Shown here piece after piece: positions 18,483 through 27,166 of a stretch of DNA of 64,000 nucleotides; position 1 is the stretch's first letter; every line of letters begins with the position of its first letter. Origin of the DNA: Candidatus Competibacteraceae bacterium (GTDB lineage Bacteria > Pseudomonadota > Gammaproteobacteria > Competibacterales > Competibacteraceae); assembly GCA_003989085.1 (NCBI GenBank), contig RXIV01000001.1:496001-560000 (forward strand), given 5' to 3'. Both the position numbers and the translations under genes were made by a program. Under the pieces are notes generated by a model, which saw only the letters and a list, made by a program, of their open reading frames with translations, had not been told where the DNA came from and did not search any database.

Positions 18483-18973
18483 AAGACGTCCAAGAGCAAT
18501 CAGAGGGTGAGATGACGGCAGGCAGCGCCCGGTGTCAGGATCTAATTTGGGGCATAATGGTAAAAAATGTAGCTTTTTAAGCCATATTGAGCCGGAAACC
18601 TTGTCCTGTTTAGAACCCATTTTTACTGCTACATCGGCAAATAATGTCACTATGCTTGTAAATGTTAGTGACAATGTCAATATTGCCCCGTAAACTATTT
18701 AGGCAACGGATAAGCCGTCGAAAACTGTGAGTTTGACTAGTTTAAGTGATAGCTGAATCTTGACCAAAGCATAATCTGCTAGCGATGTGCTCAGTCGTTA
18801 AGTACCGAAAATGCGGCGGATAACAAGGCTAGCGTGATGATCTGCGTCACTCGATAATTTATTGACAGTTTGTTGATCAGTTTCCAGTGACGATGGAGAG
18901 TCCCTGACATATAACGAGTGTGCGACCCGATCCCCGATTGAAATCGCCCTCTTTTGATAGAAGGTCCATATTA
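18483..18973. other. 491-base gap between pyrD and the VpsR-like regulator
   Basis: No gene is supported. The stretch is AT-richer than its surroundings. It contains an 8-bp inverted repeat (TGTCACTA 18645-18652, TAGTGACA 18666-18673) and an isolated TTGACA (18862-18867) without a good -10 partner. Promoters for both divergent genes must lie here. No sigma54 -24/-12 pair was found. Confidence 0.5.
18645..18673. repeat. 8-bp inverted repeat, candidate operator
   Basis: TGTCACTA and TAGTGACA are exact complements separated by 13 bases, followed at once by another TGTCA. The size and spacing suit a dimeric regulator. Which protein binds is unknown. Confidence 0.35.
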
Positions 18974-20314
18974 ATGCGTAAACTATTGATTTTAAGCACA
19001 GCAGTTGTCGATGATGCGACGCTCCAGAAAATCGGAGCGGCGGACTGGGAGATTTATTCGGCTCAGGATGGGGGACTAGCCCGAACCCTGCTGACCGAAC
19101 ACTCCTTCGAGGTGGGGTTGGTGGTGTTGTTTAGCTGTGAATCGGAGCGTTCCATTCAGTGGTTATTCGATTTGGTGCTGGCGCGGCGACAAATGCAATG
19201 GATTGTGGCGTTATCCCGTCAATGTATCGACCGCAAGTCGATATCCAGCCTGATTGCCGAATGTTGTTACGACTACCACACCCTACCGATTGATCCACAA
19301 CGATTGGTCGTAACTCTTGGACATGCCTACGGGATGGCGACGCTGACCGAAACCACCATGCGCCGGCAGCATGAGCTGGAATCGCAATACGGGCTGATCG
19401 GTAACAGTCCAGCCATGCAAACCCTGTTTCGCGGGATCCAGAAAGCGGCGGAAGTGGACGTGCCGGTGTTGGTGACCGGTGAAAGCGGCACCGGCAAGGA
19501 ACAGACTGCGCACGCGATTCACGAATACTCGGCCCGCGCTGCCTCGCCCTTTGTCGCCATGAACTGCGCCGCATTGCCCTCCAACTTAATTCAGTCGGAG
19601 CTGTTCGGTCATGAAAAAGGCGCGTTTGCCGGTGCTGGAGACCGCCATATCGGCCATATCGAATCGGCTAATGGCGGCACCCTGTTTCTGGACGAGATCG
19701 GTGATCTTGCTCCCGAACTGCAAGCGAACTTGCTGCGGTTTCTGGAAGAAAAGAAAATCCGTCGGCTGGGGGCGACCAAACTCATTCCCGCCAATGTCCG
19801 GTTGATCGCTGCCACCAATACCCAGTTGGAACAGGCGGTGCGAGAAGGCCGGTTCCGTGAAGATTTGTATTATCGGTTGAATGTGCTGCATCTGCGGACG
19901 CCCGGTCTGCGTGAACGCAAAGGCGATGTGGAGTTGCTGTCCAAGTACTTTTTCGCCAAGTTCGCCGCCGAGACACGGACTTCGGCGCGAGGATTTAGCC
20001 GTGACGCGCTGGAAGTGATCAACCGCTACGACTGGCCCGGCAATGTCCGGGAATTGATGAACCGCATCCGCCGGGCGGTGCTGTTGAGCGAAGGTCCTTA
20101 CATCACGCCGGTTGATCTGGAGTTGGAGCGGCGTTCGCCGGTGCGGACCTTCGTCACGCTGGACGAGGCGCGGATGGCGGCAGATCGCGAAACCATTCAG
20201 GCCACGCTGCTGCGCACTCGCTTTAACATCGCCCGTGCTTCGCAGGAGCTGGGCGTGTCGCGCATGACGCTGTATCGGCTGATGGAAAAATACGACATTC
20301 GCCGGGATCTCTAA
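18974..20314 (+). CDS. VpsR-like enhancer-binding-type transcription regulator
   Basis: 446 residues from ATG 18974 (AGAAGG upstream). About 1-130 is a degenerate receiver-like domain without an obvious phospho-acceptor pocket. The AAA+ domain has Walker A GESGTGKE (from 169) and a Walker B-type GTLFLDEIGDL. The sigma54-contact loop reads GAFAGA (216-221), not GAFTGA. The C-terminus has a Fis-type helix-turn-helix (ASQELGVSRMTLYRLMEKYDI). The N-domain and the NVRELMNRIRRAVLLS stretch resemble Vibrio VpsR, which senses cyclic di-GMP and works with sigma70. It precedes uvrC, where many relatives carry uvrY/gacA. Target genes are unknown; exopolymer genes would be a guess. Confidence 0.8.
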   Translation: MRKLLILSTAVVDDATLQKIGAADWEIYSAQDGGLARTLLTEHSFEVGLVVLFSCESERSIQWLFDLVLARRQMQWIVALSRQCIDRKSISSLIAECCYDYHTLPIDPQRLVVTLGHAYGMATLTETTMRRQHELESQYGLIGNSPAMQTLFRGIQKAAEVDVPVLVTGESGTGKEQTAHAIHEYSARAASPFVAMNCAALPSNLIQSELFGHEKGAFAGAGDRHIGHIESANGGTLFLDEIGDLAPELQANLLRFLEEKKIRRLGATKLIPANVRLIAATNTQLEQAVREGRFREDLYYRLNVLHLRTPGLRERKGDVELLSKYFFAKFAAETRTSARGFSRDALEVINRYDWPGNVRELMNRIRRAVLLSEGPYITPVDLELERRSPVRTFVTLDEARMAADRETIQATLLRTRFNIARASQELGVSRMTLYRLMEKYDIRRDL

Positions 20315-20404
20315 ACCAGGACGGTCATCCAGGACGAAAACGCGGCCTCCGGGCCGGTGGGTTTTACCGCCAGCCGGCTTGGAACCGACCGGATCGCGCC
20401 AGAC

Positions 20405-22231
20405 ATGACCGTACCATTGCCTCCTTTCGACGCCACTGCCTTTCTCAAGGCCCTCACCACGCTACCCGGCGTCTACCGGATGCTGGATCAGCGTGGCGAG
20501 ACCTTATATGTCGGCAAGGCCCGTAATCTCCGGCAGCGGGTCGCCAGCTATTTCCGGGAAAACCCGGTTTCGGTCAGGATTCGCCGTCTGGTATCCAGCA
20601 TTTGCGCCATTGAGGTGACGGTCACGCATACTGAGACCGAAGCGCTGCTGCTGGAAAGCACACTGATCAAGCAGCTTCAACCTCGTTACAATATTCTGCT
20701 GCGCGATGACAAAGGCTATCCCTGTATTCACGTTTCCGCAGACGAATTTCCGCGCCTGACCTTGCATCGCGGCGCCAAGCGGGCCCCCGGCCGCTATTTC
20801 GGGCCATATCCCGGCGCCAGCGCGGTGCGCGATACCCTGAACCTGCTCCAGAAGACCTTTCGCTTGCGCTCGTGCGACGACCGTTTTTTTCGCACGCGCA
20901 GTCGGCCCTGCCTGCAATACCAAATCAAGCGTTGCACTGCGCCGTGCGTTGGTCTAGTGGAGGCGGAGGGCTACCAGCGGCAATTGCGCGATGTGGTCCT
21001 GTTTCTGGAAGGCAAGAGCGGCCAGTTGGTCGAGGAACTGGCGCAACGCATGGAAACTGCCGCTGCGGCGCTGGATTTCGAGATCGCGATGACTTACCGC
21101 GATCAGATTGCCGAATTGCGGCAGATTCAACAGCATCAGCATGTGGAAGGTGGCAGCGGCGATCTGGATGTGATCGCGTGCGCTGTCCAAGGCGGGCAGG
21201 CCTGTGTGCAGATCTTGGTCTTTCGCGGCGGACGTTTACTCGGCAACCGGGCGTTCTTCCCGCGTTTGCCGGAAAGCGAAAGTGCTGAAACAGTGCTGAG
21301 TGCGTTTTTAGCCCAGTACTATCTCGACAAAGCAATTCCCGCCGAACTGCTGGTCAGCCACCCACCGGATGAGGCGGCGTTACTAGCGCAGGCGCTCCAG
21401 GAACGGTCTGGTCAACGGGTCGCCATTACGGTTCGGGTGCGCGGTGAACGGGCGCGCTGGCTGGACATGGCGCAACATAACGCTGACCAGGCATTAACCG
21501 CTCGTCTGTCCAGCCAGGCTGGATTTCGTCAACGGTTGGCGGCGCTGCGGGAGGTGCTGGGGATCGACCATGAGCTGACCCGGCTGGAATGTTTCGACAT
21601 CAGCCATACTCAGGGCGAGGCGACGGTAGCGTCTTGCGTGGTGTTTGGTGGGGAGGGGCCACTCAAATCAGACTATCGCCGCTATCACATTGAGGGGGTT
21701 GCGCCTGGCGATGACTACGCTGCCCTGCATCAGGCGCTGGCCCGGCGTTATGTCCGGCTGTGCGATGAACAGGGCCCGTTGCCTGATATTCTGTTCATCG
21801 ACGGCGGCAAGGGGCAGTTGGCGCAGGCGGGTGAAGTGTTGGGAACCTTGGGCGTGACCGGAGTAAGGATGATCGGTATCGCTAAGGGGCCGGAGCGCAA
21901 ACCGGGGCTGGAGACGCTGTACTTGTTGGAGGGAAACCGCCCTCTTATACTGCCTGCCGATTCGGCTGCCCTGCATCTGGCGCAGCAGATCCGCGATGAA
22001 GCGCACCGGTTTGCCATTACCGGCCACCGCCAGCGCCGGGCTAAGGCCCGCACCGCTTCTGTGCTGGACGAAATTCCCGGGATTGGCCCCAAACGCAGAC
22101 AAGCGCTGCTACGGCAGTTCGGTGGCCTGAAACAGTTGATGCGAGCTGGCATCGAGGATCTGGTCCGGGCCGAGGGCGTTAGCGCCACGTTGGCCCAGCG
22201 CATCTATGACGCCTTTCACGGAGAAGCCTGA
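20405..22231 (+). CDS. uvrC: excinuclease ABC subunit C
   Basis: Makes both incisions around bulky DNA lesions after UvrAB recognition. 608 residues from ATG 20405. The GIY-YIG nuclease is at the N-terminus (LPGVYRMLDQRGETLYVGKARNLRQRV, in two pieces about 16-42). A Cys-rich segment (CLQYQIKRCTAPCVG), a UVR helix pair near 200-235, an RNase H-like nuclease (ECFDISHTQGE, FIDGGKGQL) and terminal tandem HhH (DEIPGIGPKRRQALL) follow. A GTG at 20357 could extend it by 16 residues; neither start has a strong ribosome site. Confidence 0.96.
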   Translation: MTVPLPPFDATAFLKALTTLPGVYRMLDQRGETLYVGKARNLRQRVASYFRENPVSVRIRRLVSSICAIEVTVTHTETEALLLESTLIKQLQPRYNILLRDDKGYPCIHVSADEFPRLTLHRGAKRAPGRYFGPYPGASAVRDTLNLLQKTFRLRSCDDRFFRTRSRPCLQYQIKRCTAPCVGLVEAEGYQRQLRDVVLFLEGKSGQLVEELAQRMETAAAALDFEIAMTYRDQIAELRQIQQHQHVEGGSGDLDVIACAVQGGQACVQILVFRGGRLLGNRAFFPRLPESESAETVLSAFLAQYYLDKAIPAELLVSHPPDEAALLAQALQERSGQRVAITVRVRGERARWLDMAQHNADQALTARLSSQAGFRQRLAALREVLGIDHELTRLECFDISHTQGEATVASCVVFGGEGPLKSDYRRYHIEGVAPGDDYAALHQALARRYVRLCDEQGPLPDILFIDGGKGQLAQAGEVLGTLGVTGVRMIGIAKGPERKPGLETLYLLEGNRPLILPADSAALHLAQQIRDEAHRFAITGHRQRRAKARTASVLDEIPGIGPKRRQALLRQFGGLKQLMRAGIEDLVRAEGVSATLAQRIYDAFHGEA

Positions 22232-22233
22232 AC

Positions 22234-22803
22234 GTGCCGCGAACCATGCGCCTTAACGTCCCCACGAGCCTGACTCTGCTGCGGATCGCGTTGATCCCGG
22301 TGTTGGCGGGCGGGTTTTTTCTGCCTTTCCGCAGCGCCAATCTGTTGTGCAGCGCCCTGTTCGGGTTAGCGGCGCTGACCGATTGGCTGGACGGCTATTT
22401 GGCGCGGCGGCTCGGTCAAACCTCGGCGTTTGGGGCGTTTCTGGATCCGGTGGCGGATAAGTTGATGGTGGCGACAGCGTTGGTGTTGCTGGTGCAGGCG
22501 ATTCCTACGCCGCTCATGGCGGCGGCGGCGGCGATCATCATTGGTCGTGAGATCGCTATCTCGGCGCTACGCGAGTGGATGGCGCAGCTTGGCGGACAGG
22601 AGCAGGTGGCGGTATCGATGGTCGGCAAAATTAAGACCACCGCGCAGATGATCGCCGTTCTGCTGTTACTGTATCGGGAGCCGCTGTGGGGCTTCCCGAC
22701 ATTAGAGATTGGGCTGAGCTTGCTGGTGGCGGCGGCGATGCTGACATTGTGGTCGATGCTGCATTATCTGGTCGCGGCGTGGCCGCTGCTGCGACGCGGC
22801 TGA
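22234..22803 (+). CDS. pgsA: CDP-diacylglycerol-glycerol-3-phosphate 3-phosphatidyltransferase
   Basis: Inner-membrane enzyme making phosphatidylglycerol phosphate, the precursor of phosphatidylglycerol and cardiolipin. 189 residues with about four to six hydrophobic helices. The CDP-alcohol phosphotransferase motif spans DWLDGYLARRLGQTSAFG and FLDPVADKL (about 50-76). The GTG start is favoured by GGAGA upstream; ATG 22246 (MRLNVPTSLTLLR) aligns better with E. coli PgsA and is a real alternative. It follows uvrC by two bases and precedes tRNA-Gly and tRNA-Cys, the classic order. Confidence 0.94.
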   Translation: MPRTMRLNVPTSLTLLRIALIPVLAGGFFLPFRSANLLCSALFGLAALTDWLDGYLARRLGQTSAFGAFLDPVADKLMVATALVLLVQAIPTPLMAAAAAIIIGREIAISALREWMAQLGGQEQVAVSMVGKIKTTAQMIAVLLLLYREPLWGFPTLEIGLSLLVAAAMLTLWSMLHYLVAAWPLLRRG

Positions 22804-22853
22804 ATGGGCTTGACGGTCCGTTTTTTTTCGTTAGAATTACCAATCTACGCAGA

Positions 22854-22929
<76 letters not shown>

Positions 22930-22936
22930 GGTTTCC

Positions 22937-22962
22937 AAGCCTCGATTTTTCGAGGCTTTTTT
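22937..22962 (+). terminator. intrinsic terminator between the two tRNA genes
   Basis: AAGCCTCG (22937-22944), loop ATTTTT, CGAGGCTT (22951-22958), then TTTT. Strong enough to separate the two tRNAs, unless it serves as a processing hairpin. Confidence 0.8.
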
Positions 22963-22991
22963 GTCTCCAAGGCAACTTGGAATCCGTTTTT

Positions 22992-23062
22992 GGCTGGGTG
23001 GCAGAGTGGTCATGCAGCGGCCTGCAAAGCCGTGGACGCCGGTTCGATTCCGACCCTAGCCT
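22992..23062 (+). tRNA. tRNA-Cys (GCA)
   Basis: Acceptor GGCTGGG pairs with CCTAGCC (one G-T). The anticodon arm GCGGC-CTGCAAA-GCCGT carries anticodon GCA, and the discriminator base is T as required for Cys. The next three bases are TCA, not CCA, so the CCA end must be added by nucleotidyltransferase. It corresponds to cysT after glyW in E. coli. Confidence 0.93.
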
Positions 23063-23101
23063 TCAATTAAGCATCCAACGCAGTCCAAAGAAGTCTCTAA
23101 G

Positions 23102-23124
23102 CCCGCGATTCAGCGGGTTTTTTT
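23102..23124 (+). terminator. intrinsic terminator after tRNA-Cys
   Basis: CCCGC (23102-23106), loop GATTCA, GCGGG (23113-23117), then seven T. Ends the tRNA unit; no tRNA-Leu follows. Confidence 0.88.
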
Positions 23125-23289
23125 ATGCCAATTTCGCCCTTCTGGCGAGCAGTTCCAGCAAAAGTCCTGGGTAAAGATTCTTTCTGGGGTTTCCGCGGAA
23201 AATTAATCCGACATATTGCAGAACAACCCAGACAACACGCTTAAAATTAGCAGTGAGGAAAATTCTTCCGCAATGGCGAGGTAAAGACC

Positions 23290-23796
23290 ATGGCGAACGA
23301 TGATCAGAATTCCCCAATTGCGTTGAACGGACTGGACGACAGCCGGCGGGCATTGTTGGACATGCTGGTGGGAATGCGGCGCACTCTCTGTCTCTACACG
23401 CCACTGGTGCGAGCGGAACTGTATGGCGACGCCGAAATCCTGGCGGCTATCCGCAGCCGGATAGTGAGTCAACCCCGGCTGCGCCTGCACTGGGTGTTGC
23501 CACCCGCCCGCGAATGGCGCAACGCCTGCCCGCGACTGGCGCGGCTTGGCGAGCGGCTGACCAGTTCGCTGATTCTGCATACCCCCATCCCGGAAGAACG
23601 GCTAGATCGGCCAGAACTGAGTCAGGCTTTCGCCATTGTCGATGAGCGGAGTTTGCTGCATTTCAGCGATCCACGTCGGCTGATCGGCAGTTATGATCCA
23701 CATCCGAACGAACGGATGAAGCAATTGCTGGAACTGTTTCGCGAACTGTGGAGCCGGACCCAAGTCGATCCCGATCTGCAACGCCTGGGCCTTTAA
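23290..23796 (+). CDS. uncharacterised 168-residue protein (possibly DUF7931-like)
   Basis: Soluble, no signal peptide or membrane segment. GAGGTAAAG precedes the ATG. The sequence LDMLVGMRRTLCLYTPLVRAELYGDAEILAAIRSRI followed by LRLHWVLPP resembles the phospholipase D-like small proteins found next to acetyltransferases in gammaproteobacteria, but the HKD catalytic motif is absent. The C-terminus holds FSDPRRLIGSYDPHPNERMKQLLELFRELW. Its stop overlaps the convergent nudF stop by four bases. No function can be assigned. Confidence 0.7.
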   Translation: MANDDQNSPIALNGLDDSRRALLDMLVGMRRTLCLYTPLVRAELYGDAEILAAIRSRIVSQPRLRLHWVLPPAREWRNACPRLARLGERLTSSLILHTPIPEERLDRPELSQAFAIVDERSLLHFSDPRRLIGSYDPHPNERMKQLLELFRELWSRTQVDPDLQRLGL

Positions 23797-24407
23797 GGCG
23801 GCGGCAAACGCCAGCGCTCTAGCAGCATTGCCCGATTCAGCTCTAACCACTGCAGCGCGATGATCGGTGCGGCGGAGTTGATGCGTCCGGTTTGCAACAA
23901 GGCTAGCGCCTCGGTGCGGGAAACGACATGTAACCGAATATCTTCGTGTTCGGCGGCGATTCCGCGCACCTGATCCTTGATAGTCGATGCGTCCACCCGA
24001 CCGCAAAACAGCGTGATGCTTTCGGAAGTTCCACCCGGACTGACCAGATAATGGCAAACCGGGATCAGATCAAGCAGCGCACAGCCAGCTTCCTCGTCGG
24101 TTTCCCGTCGCGCTACGTCCTCCGTGGTTTCATCGGGATCGTCCATAATTCCAGCGACGATCTCCAGCAGCCACGGCCCACCCGGAAACTCCAGCGCCCC
24201 CACCCGGAACTGCTCCAGCAACACCACCTGGTCGGAATCTGGGTCATACAACAGCACCGCAACGGCGTGACCGCGCTCCAGGCACTCGCGATTAATATCC
24301 GCACTCCAGCCGCCCGCAAATAATTCATGGCGCAGCCGATATTGTTCCAGACGGAAAAACCCACTATAGCCAACCGACTGATCAATAATTTCAAAGCGAT
24401 GGTTCAT
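23793..24407 (-). CDS. nudF: ADP-ribose pyrophosphatase (Nudix)
   Basis: Hydrolyses ADP-ribose to AMP and ribose-5-phosphate. 204 residues, like E. coli NudF. The Nudix box is at about 94-116, reading GIMDDPDETTEDVARRE then TDEEAG. The spacing between the first Gly and first Glu is six residues rather than five, a one-residue insertion in an otherwise complete box. The N-terminal dimerisation strands and the EFPGGPWLLEIVAG loop match the family. Divergent from the subtilisin-like gene. Confidence 0.9.
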   Translation of the reverse strand: MNHRFEIIDQSVGYSGFFRLEQYRLRHELFAGGWSADINRECLERGHAVAVLLYDPDSDQVVLLEQFRVGALEFPGGPWLLEIVAGIMDDPDETTEDVARRETDEEAGCALLDLIPVCHYLVSPGGTSESITLFCGRVDASTIKDQVRGIAAEHEDIRLHVVSRTEALALLQTGRINSAAPIIALQWLELNRAMLLERWRLPPP

Positions 24408-24489
24408 AGCACGTTCCGCATGATAGTGGAGAAGAAGTTCGAACAGGTCATTTTAGGCGGGTTCAATGCCCAGAAGAGGACGAGCAGTC

Positions 24490-27111
24490 ATGAATGCAGG
24501 CATTTCAAAATCCACCCGACCAGTCTTAATAATCATCGGTTTTGCCTTGTTGTATGCCTGCGGTGGCGGTGGAGGCGGCGACTCACCGCCACCGCCACCA
24601 ATAGCTCAGTACACCGTGAGCGGGACGATTCGTCCAGCGGCCGGTTCCGCTATCGACAGCGACGTAAATGATCCGGAAGCGCCTTATCAGGCGAACGATA
24701 GCATTGCCACCGCCCAGCCTATCCCTAATCCGGTTACGCTGGGCGGATACCTCAACCAACCCGGCGCTGGACCGGCTGGCCGATCACACAGTAGCGGCGA
24801 TTTGGCCGATGTGTACCAGGTCAGTCTTCTGGCCGGCCAGCAAATTAACCTGCTGATTGCTGGTGATGGCGTCCATAACGATCTTGATCTGGAGCTGGCG
24901 GATCGCAACGGCCAGTTGGTTGACGCCGCCATCAGCCAGCGCCGGGTCGAATCGCTGACCGTAAAAGCGAGTGGCGATTATCTGGTACGGGTAACGGTCC
25001 ACAGCGGCGCATCCAATTATCTGCTGACCATCGGCCAAACGCAGGTTTCATCCAGCCCGGGCCTGCGGTTGAGCGACGAGTTTATCCCTGGCGAAGTGAT
25101 CCTGCGCTTTCAGGATAGCGCCGCCGCTCGTCCTGACGGATTACGCGCCCAAGCCCAGACTCTCGGTTTGATGACTAGCGGCCAGCAGGAAATCCAGGAA
25201 CGTAACCACCGATTTAATTTCAACCAACTGCAATCGCTGGGCGTTTATCGGGCAGCGACTGGTGCGACTTCGTCAGACCCTTCCGATGAATTTCAGCCTG
25301 CAGACGCCGTCCAGCGCGACAAGCTGGAAACCCTGCGCCAAGTCAGGGCGCTGGCTCAAAACCCGGATGTCGCTGCCGCTGCGCCTAATTATCTGCGCCA
25401 GATTCAGTTCAGCCCTAATGATCCGTTATACCGCTATCAATGGCACTACCCGCAAATCAACCTGCCGCAAGCCTGGGATTTGACGACCGGCGCTGGGGTT
25501 ATCGTGGCGGTGATCGATACCGGGATCGTATTGAGCCATCCTGATCTGCAAGGACAATGGGTAGCGGGGTATGACTTCATCAGTGATCCAGCCAACGCGC
25601 TGGATGGCGATGGGATTGATCGCGATCCCAGCGATCCGGGTGACCGCTCCAATCCAGACGGCAGCAGTTCCTTCCACGGAACCCATGTGGCCGGTACGGT
25701 GGCGGCGGCGACCAACAACGGGATTGGCGTCGCCGGTGTCGCCTTCGGTGCCAAGGTGATGCCGCTGCGGGCAGTGGGCCGGTTGGGCGGCTCCATTTAC
25801 GATATCGAACAGGCGGTGCGTTTCGCCGCCGGTCTGCCCAATGATTCGGGTACGGTTCCACCCCGCCGCGCTGATGTTATCAACCTGAGTTTGGGATCAA
25901 CCTATTTCGACTCAGAGGATCAGGCCGTTTTTGATCTGGCCCGCGCCGCCGGGGTGGTGGTCGTTGCCGCCGCTGGCAACAGCGCCAACAGTACGCGATT
26001 CTATCCGGCGGCCTATCCGGGCGTGCTGGCAGTCAGTGCGGTGGACATCAACAAGAATTTGGCGCCGTATTCCAGCTTTGGCGCTTGGATTAGCGTGGCT
26101 GCGCCCGGCGGCAGCACCGCCCAAGATGTGAATGGCGACGGCAAGCCGGATGGAGTGTTGAGCACGGTGGCCACCGATACCGGGGGTGTTCTGGTCAACG
26201 ACTACGTGATCTGGCAAGGCACCTCGATGGCGACGCCGCATGTCGCCGGGGTGGTGGCCTTGATGAAGGCGCTGGCGCCGCAGTTGACGCCGGCGGATGT
26301 CGCCAATCTGCTGGTCGCTGGCGCATTGACCGATGATATTGGCGTGGCGGGCCGCGATGACCAGTTCGGCTATGGCCTGATCAACGGCTACAAGGCGGCG
26401 ATAGCGGCGATTAATAGCGGCGGCCAACCGGTCGATCCGACGCCAATTCTGGCCGTTAATCCCACTGCGCTAAACTTCGGGATCAGTCTCAGTAGCCAGA
26501 CTCTGAGCGTGTTAAATGGCGGCGGCGGTAACCTGGCCGTATCGCCACCAACCGTAGATGCCGGCTGGTTAAGCGCGACGCCGACACAAGTGGACGCAGG
26601 TGGTTTGGGCATTTATACGGTGTCGGTCAACCGGACTGGACTGGCGGACGGCGTTTACAACGCCAATCTGACATTTAAGTCCAGCGCTGGGACGTTCCAG
26701 GTCAAGGTCATCATGCAGGTGGCTAATAGTTCAGGGTATAGCACGGTGGGCCGACAATATGCGCTGCTGCTGAATCCCGATACCGGCGAAACGGTGGCTG
26801 AGGGGACGATGCAGGCTCAGACGGATGGCGGCTACGCCTTTACGATGCGCGATGTGCCAAAAGGCGTTTATCAACTTTATGCCGGTGCTGACTCCAACAA
26901 TGACCGGAATATTTGCAGCGTCGGTGAGTCGTGTGGCGCTTATCTAACCCTGGATGAACCGCTGCTGGTTACGGTTGATCGGAATCGTAGCGGACTGGAT
27001 TTTGTCAGCGGGTTTCTCGTCAACTTGGCCGATTTCCAGTCTGCCGTTAATCCGCAACCGATAGCCGCTCTGACACGGATCACCCCCCGGCGTCTGGAAT
27101 CAGTACACTGA
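24490..27111 (+). CDS. subtilisin-like (S8) serine protease lipoprotein
   Basis: 873 residues from ATG 24490. A lipoprotein signal ends in LLYAC with Gly6 after the lipidated Cys. About 55-190 looks like a pre-peptidase (PPC) beta domain. The catalytic triad is Asp343 (VIDTGI), His396 (HGTHVAGT) and Ser579 (GTSMATPH), with the oxyanion Asn in AAGNSAN. The C-terminal part has a BACON-like Ig domain (about 650-740) and a carboxypeptidase-regulatory-like beta domain. It is predicted to be anchored to the cell envelope. ATG 24466, eight residues earlier, also has a ribosome site (AGGCGGG). Substrate unknown. Confidence 0.9.
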   Translation: MNAGISKSTRPVLIIIGFALLYACGGGGGGDSPPPPPIAQYTVSGTIRPAAGSAIDSDVNDPEAPYQANDSIATAQPIPNPVTLGGYLNQPGAGPAGRSHSSGDLADVYQVSLLAGQQINLLIAGDGVHNDLDLELADRNGQLVDAAISQRRVESLTVKASGDYLVRVTVHSGASNYLLTIGQTQVSSSPGLRLSDEFIPGEVILRFQDSAAARPDGLRAQAQTLGLMTSGQQEIQERNHRFNFNQLQSLGVYRAATGATSSDPSDEFQPADAVQRDKLETLRQVRALAQNPDVAAAAPNYLRQIQFSPNDPLYRYQWHYPQINLPQAWDLTTGAGVIVAVIDTGIVLSHPDLQGQWVAGYDFISDPANALDGDGIDRDPSDPGDRSNPDGSSSFHGTHVAGTVAAATNNGIGVAGVAFGAKVMPLRAVGRLGGSIYDIEQAVRFAAGLPNDSGTVPPRRADVINLSLGSTYFDSEDQAVFDLARAAGVVVVAAAGNSANSTRFYPAAYPGVLAVSAVDINKNLAPYSSFGAWISVAAPGGSTAQDVNGDGKPDGVLSTVATDTGGVLVNDYVIWQGTSMATPHVAGVVALMKALAPQLTPADVANLLVAGALTDDIGVAGRDDQFGYGLINGYKAAIAAINSGGQPVDPTPILAVNPTALNFGISLSSQTLSVLNGGGGNLAVSPPTVDAGWLSATPTQVDAGGLGIYTVSVNRTGLADGVYNANLTFKSSAGTFQVKVIMQVANSSGYSTVGRQYALLLNPDTGETVAEGTMQAQTDGGYAFTMRDVPKGVYQLYAGADSNNDRNICSVGESCGAYLTLDEPLLVTVDRNRSGLDFVSGFLVNLADFQSAVNPQPIAALTRITPRRLESVH

Positions 27112-27116
27112 AAACA

Positions 27117-27144
27117 CCGCCCGCGCCATTCTTGGCGCGGGCGG
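27117..27144 (-). terminator. terminator of dsbD (minus strand)
   Basis: CCGCCCGCGCC (27117-27127) and GGCGCGGGCGG (27134-27144) form an 11-bp stem. On the minus strand TGTTTT follows, fitting the end of dsbD. It also lies just after the protease stop and may block read-through both ways. Confidence 0.7.
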
Positions 27145-27166
27145 GCAATGGACCAACCGGACAGGC

